Assembly: GCA_963921935.1 (NCBI GenBank)
Contig: OY998175.1
Coordinates: 174,131,262 to 174,195,261, forward strand
Reading direction: 5' to 3'
Source: Galeruca laticollis
Lineage: Eukaryota > Arthropoda > Insecta > Coleoptera > Chrysomelidae
DNA: 64,000 nt
The stretch's first letter is position 1; each line of letters begins with the position of its first letter. The notes under the pieces are model-generated. The model saw only the letters and a list, made by a program, of their open reading frames with translations. It did no database searches and was not told where the DNA came from. Below are positions 53,490 to 63,850 of the stretch, in pieces. The translations under genes and the position numbers were made by a program.

Positions 53490-53960
53490 ACACCACTGAA
53501 TAACTATTAATAGATACAATTTTTAAGAATTTCGTATAACCGTTATCGAGTGCACTTAATAGATATTAGAGGATTTTCTAATACCAACCATATTGTCATA
53601 TAGTAAGGGTTACTAGACTTTTAAATAAAAAACAATTTCATATAATTGTTATTGAGTGCACTTTATAAATATTATCGGCTTTTCTAGTACCAATTGTACT
53701 GTCATATAGTAAAGGTTAATTATTTTCAAATAACAAACGGAATTTTGTACAATCGGAATCGAGGGCACTTAGTTTAGATTATGGGATTTTCTAGTAACAA
53801 TTATACTGGTAAAAAGTAAACGTTATTAGATTTTTTTAAGAATATGATATGTCATATAATCGATATCGAATGCACTTTTATAAGTATTATAAACTTTTCT
53901 AATAGCGGTTAGAGTATAATACAATAAAGATTACTATATTTTCGAATAATAATCTGATAT
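53490..53960. repeat. 107-bp tandem repeat, about 4 copies
   Basis: Units of 106-107 bp with phase points at 53,595 (GTCATATAGTAAGGGTTACT), 53,701 (GTCATATAGTAAAGGTTAAT), about 53,807 and about 53,914, plus a partial copy to the left. Internal landmarks in each unit are ATCG-AGTGCACTTTATA-like and CTTTTCTAGTACCAATT-like. Copies differ by many substitutions, so the array is old. It lies within the putative pogo-like element. Confidence 0.75.
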
Positions 53961-54395
53961 TTTTAAATAAAACTAAATTTGCTATAAAACATTTATATTA
54001 ACAAAATATCTAAATTAATGGGGAACTAACTATAGAAAACTACAAAAATGCAACATAATAGGTATAAAATCAAATAAACATATTTTCCAGTTAAGTTTAG
54101 ATATCAAAGCTCCCAAAAATTCTTAAATTGAAGAAGCTTATAACAAAAATACAACAATTCAAATAAAAATGTTTTCCACAAAATGAACTAAGAGAAAGAT
54201 GAGAGACGTAATTTTTAAATACTTATAAATGTTTTAGTATTTCGATTGATTGGTGTATAAGAATCCTGAACATAGTCACTTAATCGCCACTGTATTAATA
54301 GGTTTTTAAACGCCATTTATATACTCAAACCAATTTAACACTGTCGGCGTATTCAACCTAACCTCATAGTTAATTGCAAAAACAGCAAATAATCA

Positions 54396-54464
54396 CCTAC
54401 ACCAAAGAATACACCTTGGTGTATTCTTTGCCTACACCCACGGACCTAAGTCCGTGCCTACACC
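54396..54464. other. Two adjacent perfect hairpins spaced by CCTACACC
   Basis: CCTACACC occurs at 54,396-54,403, 54,431-54,438 and 54,457-54,464. Between the first and second lies a 13-bp-arm palindrome with a TT centre (AAAGAATACACC/GGTGTATTCTTT, 54,403-54,430). Between the second and third lies CACGGAC-CTAA-GTCCGTG (54,439-54,456). It is not (TA)n-linked. No known element is recognised. Confidence 0.7.
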
Positions 54465-54999
54465 ACACACAAATTTTCAACACTCAATACTCCCAAACCA
54501 AATGTGAAAGTGAAATTCGCGGCGCGCGGGTGTTCCAAGGTTCCAACCACAAATAACCAATAAGACGAGATAGACAATCACATCGGTAATGTTCGGACCA
54601 GAAAAAACTGCCTTTCGATGCTAAACAGCCGTTTCTTTTCAAAAAATTATTGGATATCTTAATAACCGTTATACGAGGACTGCATAATTGTAAGTAGGTA
54701 ATCTATTTTGTTGGTACTGAATAGTGTTAAGTGGGTGCCTAATTAGGACTAGTAGGTGCTGAATTGAAACAATTCAATGATGTCTATAACGAAATGACTA
54801 TAATAACAGCAATTAGATTTCCAGTTAACTACATCATTTTATCGAATAACTGTTATAAAAATGTTTCAACAAAGTCAACATACTTGTGGTAATTATGCAC
54901 ATGCTAGTAATCACTTGAATTGTTTTAACCACTATTCGATTTTTTGTACAAGTTATTAAGGGCGTCTTAAGAAAGAAATCTAATTAGGGCATTTTGCTC

Positions 55000-56930
55000 A
55001 GTGTAACATTCATTAACCATCTTATCAAATAATGAAGAATATAAAAAGATGAATGAATGAAGAGTACAATCTTGAATAACAAGATAAATAAAATGAAGTA
55101 CAAAGGCTTGTAGGAACTAAAGAAAAAGCTGCTAGACTAAACCGAAGCAACAATATTTCAATAGAAAGAACTGATAATGAGGCTAAGTTAAAAGAAAGAT
55201 ATGCCACAGATACTAATGAAAATAGGTAATGAAAATTATTTTACGCCATAAAAGGCTGCTACACAGCTACCAGAAATTATAAAGGCACTTGAAAATTAAC
55301 TCAGAGAAAGTATTTCACTAGAAACTACTGAAGAGAAGAAAATTGATGGAAACACCAAGTACAATTTTACAAATTATAATAATCAGTTACCAGAAAATAT
55401 AAAAAAGACCCAATGAAAGTACCAAAACAAGCGGCAAAACGGGTGCAAATGGCCTTGCTTAAAGGAAGAAATATTCTACGACTTGAAAGAAATCCTACAA
55501 AAAATAGAAGCTCCATTAGAGATAAATAATAGAGGGTTTTTTGAAATTAAACACTGAGCAATACCAACATTTTTTGTTAAATTAAGTAGTTTTCTCAGGA
55601 CATAAATAAACAGTTTACTATTTCAGTTGTAATATAATGTATTTACTTTTGTCCCTTATAACCTTTTTTTAATTCAAGTCAACAACTATGGTAAATTAAA
55701 ATATTTTAATGAAGACGAATTTGAGATAATCGTTCTGTCTGATTTTTATGTTTATCTCACTGTCGAATTAATGTACAACCTACAAAATGTCAAGTTTAAA
55801 TTCACTGTAATAATAACAGCATTTTTATGGTAGTTGCTATAATTATACATAAAATATGCCTGACTATAACTTTATTTAGATTCTATTTAGCTACTGAATT
55901 GATGCTATCTATTTTTTAACTTGTATAATTTGTCGTCCATATCTCAAAGTGTCGGATTTTGGGAACGTTACTTTAACTACTGCAAATTATCAATGGTTAA
56001 TTAGTTATGAGACTTCCTACGAGTAACTTCTGAACAAAGCCAAAAATTGTTCCACATAACCCTAAAATAATTCCACTCAACTACGCAGGTATTTCTATGT
56101 TTGTGTTATACTATAACGTAAATTTCTGAACGTTAAATTCGTTTTTTCTGAAAACATATACATGTTTGGGTTATTTTGTAGAACGACTGCATCATTATAT
56201 TTTCCGTATTGAAACTATTTAGTTATAATTAATTATTTCCCTGTAAAAGTTTCAAGGTTTACAGGTGGAACGAAACGTTGTTTTTCCAGTAACTGTACAG
56301 AACGGATTACATGTGCTTATTTTCCAATATGAAAATAAACAAAAGCCTGTTGATTTCTAAAACTCTTGCGAAAACAAAATATTGAATGCCATGTTATTTC
56401 ATTCTCCAATTTTGTCAGTTGTTTTCAAGTTACAAGAAACATCCATCACACCCACATGTTATGAAGTATTTTATATCAAAAATTTGTGAAGTAATAATAA
56501 TGATACGACGGAACTGGAAATAATATTAATTGGTTTATGCAAATTAAGTTTCAAAATTACTGTTTATTCTACTCATATTATAAATATTCAAACAATAAAC
56601 AAGCATTTCCATAACGTATTTTAGTATTTCAAAATCTAATTCGTGTTTTCCTAGTACCAAAACGTTAAACGTTTCATATTTTCCATGCTCTGAAAAATAA
56701 ACAAGCTTCATGATTGTGCAATAAGAAGTTTTTTTAATTACGCTAATAAATTAATTTCGAAATTTTCTTAAGTTTAAGTCTCCTTTATAGCGTTTTATAA
56801 AGAAAGTACCGCTCATCATAGAGATGAGAAGCTAATATCTAACTCGAGTATTAGTTACCTACCAAAGACCATGTGCTACCTAAATTAATCCGTGAGTATT
56901 ATCGATATAAGAAATAGTATAACGCTATGT
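55000..56930. other. No recognisable gene
   Basis: AT-rich. Short stretches at 55,250-55,520 translate to LPEIIKALEN and KEEIFYDLKEILQKIEAP, interrupted by stops, with no known motif. Otherwise nothing supportable. Confidence 0.35.
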
Positions 56931-56934
56931 TTAC

Positions 56935-57249
56935 ATGCTTCGAAAGTCTCGACAATGTCCACCAACACAAACGTGTCAACGGGGTGTTTGGCTTGGCTTG
57001 CGTGAACTCGTCGCCGATGGTCATCGATTCAGGTCAGAGTCGGTATTTGAAGACAGATCAAAGGAAGCTTGTAACAGAGTGAAGCTTGTGGCAAGGGTTT
57101 GCGACGTATTTTCACGTTGGCGCTTGTTTAGTGTCTCTCACGAACTATATTACCATGGATATCTAAGTAAATGTGGGTACAATCTGACAGAACTGATTTA
57201 TGAGCCTTTCGCTTGGCTTGTACTGAGACTGGCATGGCTCAATTTTTGA
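56935..57249 (+). other. 104-codon ORF in a GC-richer island, unrecognised
   Basis: The frame from MLRKSRQCPPTQTCQRG to LRLAWLNF is open over about 300 bp of noticeably higher GC than its surroundings. The product is rich in Arg, Val and Trp, and I see no domain. The other strand is also fairly open. The composition shift suggests an inserted or exonic segment, but I cannot identify it. Confidence 0.25.
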
Positions 57250-57397
57250 AACAAGGGAGCCGGATCAATAAGGGAGCTGTTGTATAGTGTACTATTCCTA
57301 GTATCATTGAAAAAGATGAAATCGAATATTACATGATGCACACGTACAAATTTAGCGTCCTCAAGTTTTGAAAAGACATCAAAATGTGTTATGCGTG

Positions 57398-57399
<2 letters not shown>

Positions 57400-57462
<63 letters not shown>
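57400..57462. repeat. (TA)n microsatellite 12
   Basis: TA tract adjoining a minus-orientation PLE 3' end, as its mirror image does at 63,402. Confidence 0.98.
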
Positions 57463-57463
<1 letters not shown>

Positions 57464-57465
57464 GA

Positions 57466-57682
57466 AAACTGAAGGGTAGTGACTGTTGAACACAAAACTG
57501 CAAACAATCTAGTAGGGATGCGGTCAATATAGGGCTGATCAGAAGAAAACTATTTTTTGACTAGTTGAGCTATCGGAAATTGTTTATTCCCTTCATCAGA
57601 ACATCTACAATGGACAAAAAATTTTTCAAATCAATAAAGCTGAACATACATTTGAAAAAAAACACAATTGACTCACCAAAAT
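57466..57682 (-). repeat. PLE 3' terminal segment, minus orientation
   Basis: Reverse-complement twin of 63,185-63,401. Shared blocks are TAGTGACTGTTGAACACAAA, CAATCTAGTAGGGATGCGGT, TAGGGCTGATCAGAAGAAAA, GACTAGTTGAGCTATCGGAA and CAATTGACTCACCAAAATA. Both copies end directly in (TA)n. The GAAAT...ATTTC stem preceded by CTGATGA is the typical end of this PLE family. It is followed at 57,683 by a mariner relic. Confidence 0.8.
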
Positions 57683-58974
57683 ACGACAGAAAGTTGGATT
57701 ATTGCAACTAGTTACTACATATGGTATGTGACGACCCTCAATTACTGTCACGTATTTTGTGGTCAGACGAAGCTACATTTAGTAGTGATGGTACGGAATA
57801 TTCCACGCTGGATGGAAGAGGTTCAGTATTAAGGGCCATGGTCGGTGAATGTATGGTGTGGTATTGTAGATGGTCTGATAATTGGACCTTTTATTTTTGA
57901 CAACGCAATTAACGGGGAACGCTACCTAAATTTTATGAGGGATGAATTACCACTTCTTCTACTAGCAACTCGTAGGTCTATGTTGTTTCATCATTTTTAG
58001 ATAATGCTCACCCTGATAGGTGGATAGGACGTGTAGGCCTATTTTTTTGGCCAGCCAGGTCACCAGACTTAACCGTCTTAGTTTTCTATCTCTGGGGCCG
58101 AATTCAAGAACTTGTTTGTGCAATTAGACCCACTACTAGAGTTAACATGATCGAAAGAATACGAAACGCCATTCAGAGTATTTCGAGAGCAGAAATTGAG
58201 ACTGATGTTCAATCTACTCTTCAAAGGATAAACGCTTGTATCGAAAATGATGGGCGACAATTTGAACATTTAGGTCGTCAATAGCGAGGTACCTTAAATT
58301 ATATTTCCATTTTAACTTCCATAACGCCGTTTCCCGGTGACAGCATAAGTAATATTGACATAATAATTGTAACTATTATTAATAGAAGAAGGAAAGACAA
58401 TTTTGAGGAGTCAAAAAATGTTAAAATCCGTTCAGTCAATCCGGAGTAATCTATGTTTGAAGGAAAATGGTTAAACTTTACACATTTCTTAGAATATCTC
58501 GTAATAAGAAAAAGATATCGACATGCGGTATTCGCTATTCTGTTGCTAATTTGGTCTACTTTTATATTCCTCAATTAAAACTGCATGTTTCCATTCAACA
58601 TTTTTCAAGGATAGCTAGATTTAAAAAAATAAATAAATAGCGCCCTCTAGCGTATACGTTACTCATTAGGATGTTTCGAAATTATGACTCTTACATTGGT
58701 AGAAAGGAGCTCTCTACAAAAAGACGCTGAATTTCTTGAAGACTACGATAATCATAGTTTAAATGCATCTTAATTAGGCAAAATTTAAAAATTATTAATT
58801 TTATAATTTTGGGTATTTAATTACGCCCTCTGGCGGTGGACCTACAACTCTGTAAATAATTTCCAGGTTTTTCTCGAGGTCACTTTTGTTATAATTTTTT
58901 TTCCCCGAAGCTGTACTATAAACGGTTCCCGAGATATGGCCAAGAGCCATTCTTATTGGGACACCCGGTATATG
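57683..58974 (+). mobile_element. Mariner/Tc1-like element remnant
   Basis: A DDE_3-type transposase (57,700-58,285) is followed by about 690 bp of 3' sequence ending ATTGGGACACCCGGTATA, which is a typical inner-to-outer mariner terminus. The 3' half has two copies of CGCCCTCT(A/G)GCG about 190 bp apart. The 5' end is missing: the unit begins abruptly at the PLE junction. Confidence 0.65.
57700..58285 (+). pseudogene. Mariner/Tc1-like (DDE_3) transposase pseudogene
   Basis: Plus-strand pieces LLSRILWSDEATFSSDGTEY (first catalytic Asp in SDEATF), LPLLLLATRRS-like, DNAHPDRWIGRVGLFFWPAR, SPDLTVLVFYLWGRIQELV, ERIRNAIQSISRAEIETDVQ and ACIENDGRQFEHLGRQ-stop. In the usual SPDL-x-P-x-DF motif the third catalytic Asp is replaced by Val here. 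Stops and frameshifts lie at about 57,900-58,000. The C-terminal 90 codons are open. Confidence 0.8.
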
Positions 58975-59019
58975 AAGAGATGTACTAGGTTCACGGGTTG
59001 AACCGCGTTTCTCGACGTT

Positions 59020-59298
59020 TCGGCTTCCTAACCATTATCAAGATATCAAGAGGGGGGTTAGGTGATTCATTCTCAATATGCCTACTCTACTCAATAAATC
59101 ATCTCCTTCGGCTAATTCCAAGGCCTCAATCTACCTACTCCTTGGAGTTTCACCGAAAAAGAGAATAATAAAAATTGCTAGCCAATGAAAACACCGTGAA
59201 ACACTAACACTCACTACTGGCTTGAAACCTAGATTGATGAACGAATAACCCAACCTCCCCCTCTCTTGATAATGGCTTCAAAGTGGAAGCCGAAACGA

Positions 59299-59300
<2 letters not shown>
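59020..59300. mobile_element. Small inverted-repeat module next to (TA)n
   Basis: CGACGTTTCGGCTTCC...AACCATTATCAAGA (59,017-59,045) and CCTCCCCCTCTCTTGATAAT GG...GGAAGCCGAAACG (59,253-59,298) are inverted. GATAATGG...GAAGCCGAAACG words are characteristic of PLE-type ends, so this may be a PLE-derived foldback. The right edge enters a long (TA)n tract after GAATG. Non-coding. Confidence 0.55.
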
Positions 59301-59301
<1 letters not shown>

Positions 59302-59339
<38 letters not shown>

Positions 59340-59351
59340 TATATATATATA

Positions 59352-59385
<34 letters not shown>

Positions 59386-59390
59386 AATAT

Positions 59391-59446
<56 letters not shown>
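59302..59446. repeat. (TA)n microsatellite 13, longest in the window
   Basis: About 145 bp of TA with AAATA interruptions near 59,333, 59,351, 59,363 and 59,384. The interruptions are regularly placed, suggesting expansion of a compound unit. Confidence 0.97.
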
Positions 59447-59448
<2 letters not shown>

Positions 59449-61248
59449 AACCAGATATCTTAGATAATAAGAGAAGTAGTATGATAAAATTAAGTTTGCT
59501 AGTATGAAATATATATGAAAATAACTTAATTTAAGAAAACAAGTAAAAAGGAAACACTTTGCTTAATTTAAACAACTTATCAAATAAAGATATATTAAAT
59601 AATAACCTATAACAATATAATAAATAAGGAATTACCTCAATGATAACATAAAATATAGATATTGCCTAACCAATGTAATGATGTAAATAAAGTTGCCTAA
59701 GACGTAGAATAATTTCCATATCATAACAGCTGTTCATCTGAAATGCAAACAAATATTACTATAGTTAATTCATTATAATCATTAATTTAAAAATAAGGAC
59801 AAATATAAATATTGAATAGAATATAATCCAATAGATTTCATAGATAAACAAATAATGACATATAGACAAATAACATAAGAGAATTTATATTTATAATTGA
59901 TATGAATGTAACAAGAATATACTATCAATAATAATATTGAATGTTGTACTATGTAAGTGTATCTAAGTATAACCAATTTTAATGTATTTGTATGTATGAA
60001 ATTGTTTTGATAAGTGATTGAAGTTTCAATTATCTGATTACAAAAGACAATATCTTATTGGTTGTAAAAGATGACATAACAAACTGTGAATCAATAAATA
60101 AACTTTTGAATAGTGATCTGGAAAAGAACAAAAGACTGTTTTGTTTAAAAAAATTGAGAATCGAGGGGACGCTTAAGGAGAAGAGAAGCTGGTGTTAAGA
60201 AGCGAGGAGTGTAGGTGATAGTGTTCCTAAAAATTTAAATATATTCCCGGTTTAAGACATTTAAACTCCTAAAGTACTGTTAAATACAATATTAGAAATA
60301 CTTACAGTTAATTGTAATAAGTTTTCCGACAAGAATCTGTGAAATTTTCAACAGCTTTGGTTTTTTGGAGCTTCCGTGGAGTTTTCCTGGGATCCAGAGA
60401 CTTTCTTCCAAATTCAAGATCAACAGGTCAGTGTATTTAAATCATTTATTGGCCAATAAATAGTGTAATAACTCAAAATCCCAATTAAGTACTTAATTTC
60501 ATAAATTGGCAAACTTTTAAAAATATGATCGATCTAAAAAAGAAAGAAACAGACTTTATATAATATATTCATTGCATAAATCATTAAATTTAATAAAAGG
60601 CCGAACTTTATATAAATTAAAATATGTACTTACGCTAATCACGCCATCTTGTAATCGCAGAAATCTGGTGATTGAAATTTTATAATGTTGTAACCATGTC
60701 CATTTGTATATAATTTCTATTTGTCTATCCATGTATATAACTCATTTCTTTCCACAGCAATTTGTATGATATATAACTATGATTTATAGATAAATTCTCT
60801 TATGTGTTTTAACCATTCAATTGTTTTCATCATCAAACAAACTATGTTTGTATTAATATAGATGTTTCGTACGTATCATAATTGTTCGTTTTGTGTTAAA
60901 GCGCATGACTAGTTTCCACGCATGTGCATTTATGATATTATTAAAATCAATAAATAGGTACATATAACCATTGGCGTCGCATATTATTTTATCAAATAAA
61001 TATTGCATTGATAATTAAATTGATTTCAAATAATGTGTTTTCTTTTTATTTCAACTTTTTCAACAGTATAAATTGCCAGGACTCAAAGGGAAAAAGGATT
61101 TCATGCTCCCGAATAATCTAATTAAAATAAATTATTAAACAAATATTTAAAACAAACTGAGCTAGCCAAACTAAAACAAAAATTCTAAATAAATAAACAT
61201 ATACTTTAAATTATCTACTATAAAAGTAAGTATCAAAATATATATAGT

Positions 61249-61250
<2 letters not shown>
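59447..61250. other. No recognisable gene
   Basis: AT-rich. AATAAATAAAC near 60,093 and a purine-rich GAGGGGACGCTTAAGGAGAA near 60,164 could be parts of a retroelement LTR/UTR. AACCATTGGCGTCGCA near 60,968 is weakly PBS-like. No paired LTR was found, so no element is called. Confidence 0.3.

Positions 61251-61251
<1 letters not shown>

Positions 61252-61279
<28 letters not shown>
61252..61279. repeat. (TA)n microsatellite 14
   Basis: Short TA tract at the 3' edge of a minus-strand PLE relic. Confidence 0.95.
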
Positions 61280-61284
<5 letters not shown>

Positions 61285-61285
61285 T

Positions 61286-61975
61286 TTGTTTTTCTTTAAC
61301 CTTATATATAATTTTATTTCCATTTTTCTTGGGCATCAGGTTATAAACGTAAATTCTGTATCAATTTATGTTTTTATTGACGTTTCGCTCTCTAGTTCGG
61401 AGCATTTTCAAAAAAATTTTACATCCATGTCAAACAATAAAATGAAGACGATTGAAAAATTAAAATTGAATGTACACACAGAGACGACAAAAACTGGTAA
61501 CTAATAAAATAATTTCAAAAACAATAAAATCGAAAATACCTGCCTTAGAAACAACTCTTTACAATATACCAGGGACATTCAACATGTTGATGTTATTATT
61601 ATGATATATCTGGCTTAGATTTTAGATATCTTGTTTACCGTTTACTGCATTGTTCTCTTTTTTATATGTATTTCTTTTATTGTTAGTTTTTTGTAATTGG
61701 AATCTTGGTTTATTATTTTAGTATTATTAAAGTCAAATTTATGTTTTTCATTTTTCTCATGTTTATGAAGCGCAGTGGAGGCGTTTTTTGTATATTTATA
61801 GCCATTAAGTATATTTTCAAGATGTTGGGTTGTCATACCTATATATTTTTTGGGACAATTTAAACATGGTATGGAATATATGACGTTAGATTTTTTTGAA
61901 GTATTCATTCGACTTTTTAATTTTAATTTTTAATTTTTAATTAAAAAGTCAAATAAATGTTTACTATACTCTCAT
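61286..61975 (-). pseudogene. PLE GIY-YIG nuclease and 3' end, minus strand (copy a)
   Basis: On the minus strand SNVIYSIPCLNCPKKYIGMT (about 61,885-61,830) is the core of a PLE GIY-YIG endonuclease: V-x-Y-x-I-P-C-x-x-C-x-x-x-Y-I-G-x-T. STALHKHEKNEKHKFDF and IKEIHIKK follow. The frame breaks at RTMQ-stop, but an adjacent frame continues with NAVNGKQDI and NLSQIY, the usual C-terminus. A non-coding end with CTAGAGAGCGAAACGTCAAT (about 61,400-61,375) follows and leads to a (TA)n tract. The RT portion is absent. Confidence 0.75.
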
Positions 61976-61979
61976 TATA

Positions 61980-62145
61980 TCAATAAAAAGAATTCTCCTC
62001 TATAACGCCTTGATCTCCATTATTACCTTTTATGTCGAATAATAATAAATAACTATAAATTGAATTTAGATTCTGAATATCAGTTCTTTTATTTAAACAA
62101 TTATTCTCTTGCGCAATGAATGTCATTTCCAGGAAAATTATCTCA
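61980..62145 (-). pseudogene. PLE C-terminal tail, minus strand (copy b)
   Basis: The minus-strand frame LEMTFIAQENNCLNKRTDIQ then LNSIYSYLLLF and a stop at 61,980 is the last 50 residues of a PLE protein (E-x-x-x-I...N-x-R-x-D-x-x-x-L-N-x-x-Y). It abuts copy a at about 61,978 and copy c, in the opposite orientation, at about 62,145. Only the tail is preserved. Confidence 0.65.
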
Positions 62146-62773
62146 TCCGGATTTCCTAAATAACGATCTAATTGCATTGAAAGACATTCTATTTCAAAAC
62201 TCATACCCTCGAAGTATGATAAACAAATTTTTAAACAACACTCCGACAATTTTTATTAAAAATGAAGATGTTGCATCTGATTCAGTCCACAGTACAGATT
62301 TGTGTTTTGGTTCACTACCATATATACCTGGTTTAACACCTGACCTGCTTCTGAAGGATTCAACTACTGTTAAGGTTGCAACCTACAATTTACTTACGAT
62401 TAACAAACTTTACACTAAGGTCAAGTCAAGCTTGGGCATAAGGGAGGTGTCTAATCTAGTTTACAGCATTTTTTGTAACGATTGTGATCAAATTTTTATA
62501 GGCCAGACTTCTAGATGTTTATCTGGGAGACTTACTTCACATACGAGCGACTGTAATACTGCAAAGTTGTCTTGTTCCTTGGCGGAACACGTTATTGTTG
62601 GTAAACATACTATGAGTTTTGATAATACTAATATACTTGCAAGGGAAGAAAATTACAATGAGAGACTTTTTCTTGAGATGTGTCACATACATAGAGATTA
62701 AAATAACTGTCCAAACAGAAAGTCTGATCTTGATGGACTTAGCAAAATCTATACCTATCTATTAACTTTGTAG
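62120..62773 (+). pseudogene. PLE C-terminal part with GIY-YIG nuclease (copy c)
   Basis: The plus-strand frame from 62,120 reads FPGKLSHPDFLNNDLIALKD, then GSLPYIPGLTPDLL, then SNLVYSIFCNDCDQIFIGQT and SLAEHVIVGKHTMSFDNTNI, and EMCHIHRD. The LPYI linker and the V-Y-S-I-F-C-x-x-C-x-x-x-F-I-G-x-T nuclease core are those of PLEs. A TAA at 62,699-62,701 interrupts the frame; the same frame continues with NNCPNRKSDLDGLSKIYTYL to a TAG near 62,773, so the stop is a late lesion in a well-kept copy. The reverse transcriptase is not present upstream. The 3' terminal segment is at 63,185-63,401. Confidence 0.8.
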
Positions 62774-62774
62774 A

Positions 62775-63184
62775 ATAACTAAATTATTTCATTTCTTGAC
62801 TTGAATATTTATATATCACCCTGTATATTCCTCAACAACACCAATTCATATTATCACTGTATAAATATATTCGATACCTAAGTTGCTAATAATATCATTA
62901 GAAGAATTGGTCTTCTTTTTGTTTCGTGACAAAAACCAATAATTACTAACTTTGAAATAGATACCTTTCTCCCTGAGTATATCGTTTTTAATATTCATTC
63001 TGACTGTACGTTAATTATTGTGTTAGTTCAAAGTTTTTACATTTCTATTACATATTGTAGATTTGATTATTTTAAATGTTTAGACTGTCAGAAAATTGTT
63101 TTATCTCGATTTTTATTAATTAATTTCATGCTCCTTTTAATACTCTCGTGATGTTCTTGATGGATAATTTACAAAACTTATTTT
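62775..63184. other. Non-coding stretch, probably PLE 3' UTR
   Basis: AT-rich with no ORF. It lies between the GIY-YIG coding relic and the recognised PLE terminal segment on the same strand, so it is probably the 3' untranslated part of copy c. Confidence 0.4.
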
Positions 63185-63398
63185 GGTGAGTCAATTGTGT
63201 TTTTTTTCAAATATATGTTCAGATTTATTAATTTGGAGAAATTTGTGTCCATTGTAGATGTTCTGATGAAGGAAATAAACAATTTCCGAAAGCTTAACTA
63301 GTCAAAAAATAGTTTTCTTTTGATCAGCCCTATATTGACCGCATCCCTACTAGATTGTTTGCAGTTTTGTGTTCAACAGTCACTACCCTTCAGTTTTC

Positions 63399-63401
<3 letters not shown>
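63185..63401 (+). repeat. PLE 3' terminal segment, plus orientation
   Basis: Contains TTCTGATGAAGGAAATAAAC AATTTCCGAAAGC and then TTGATCAGCCCTATATTGAC, ending CAGTTTTCGTG at a (TA)n. It is the reverse complement of 57,466-57,682 with few differences. The perfect GGAAAT/ATTTCC stem between CTGATGA and GAAA is conserved in form in both copies. Confidence 0.8.

Positions 63402-63463
<62 letters not shown>
63402..63463. repeat. (TA)n microsatellite 15
   Basis: TA tract between the PLE 3' end and a module with 37-bp perfect terminal inverted repeats. Confidence 0.98.
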
Positions 63464-63464
<1 letters not shown>

Positions 63465-63775
63465 CCAGAATAGTTATTAAGTTATCAGGAATAAGCCTTC
63501 CAACGCAATTCACATTTTTTTGTTTTTAAAAGATCAAGAAGTGAGTGGTTTCTTTACAATGGTATCCTTTGTGATTTTTTTTAAGGATTAACATCGATTA
63601 CTTGTGTGTAATAATTTTAAATCAATATTTTTGCCTATTTTACCTGTGTATATATTTTTGTATTTGACTGATGAAGAAATAAACATATTTCGAAAGCTTT
63701 CAACATAAAGTAAAAAGAGTTTACTTATTCCCGAGAAGGCTTATTCCTGATAACTTAATAACTATTCTGGTTTTA
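63464..63775. mobile_element. 37-bp-TIR module between (TA)n tracts
   Basis: AACCAGAATAGTTATTAAGT TATCAGGAATAAGCCTT at the left and its exact reverse complement at about 63,739-63,775 at the right. The interior has CTGATGAAGAAATAAACATATTTCGAAAG-type sequence (the GAAAT/ATTTC version of the PLE end motif near 63,669), so the module may be derived from a PLE end. No ORF of note. About 30 bp separate the right TIR from the next TA tract. Confidence 0.65.
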
Positions 63776-63804
63776 ACTAGTTCAAGCCGACTAACTTTTA
63801 CTCG

Positions 63805-63806
<2 letters not shown>

Positions 63807-63843
<37 letters not shown>
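63807..63843. repeat. (TA)n microsatellite 16
   Basis: TA tract preceding the last F1b copy. Confidence 0.97.

Positions 63844-63850
<7 letters not shown>

Larger units (their letters stand above)
52253..55985 (+). mobile_element. Putative pogo-like element, decayed
   Basis: The left side CAGTGTCCCAAAATTTGACATG (from 52,253; 20-bp core GTCCCAAAATTTGACA) and the right side AGTGTCGGATTTTGGGAACG (about 55,948-55,967) are imperfect inverted repeats. Subterminal words AAGTCCGACAT (about 52,398) and ATCCGACAT (about 52,668) face GTCGGATT and GTCTGATT on the right. A pogo-type transposase fragment lies inside. The ends are not perfect, so the extent is an estimate. Confidence 0.4.

Noticed and set aside
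60960..60985. AACCATTGGCGTCGCA as a primer-binding site of another LTR element
   Set aside because: No paired LTR or polypurine tract was found on either side.
63250..63300. Hammerhead ribozyme in PLE ends (CTGATGA, stem GGAAAT/ATTTCC, GAAA; also at 63,668 and, on the minus strand, near 57,590)
   Set aside because: The core boxes and stem II look right, and PLEs are known to carry hammerheads, but I could not pair a convincing stem III with a UH cleavage site or any stem I with the flanks. The 57.6 kb copy has GATA instead of GAAA. A covariance-model search would decide.
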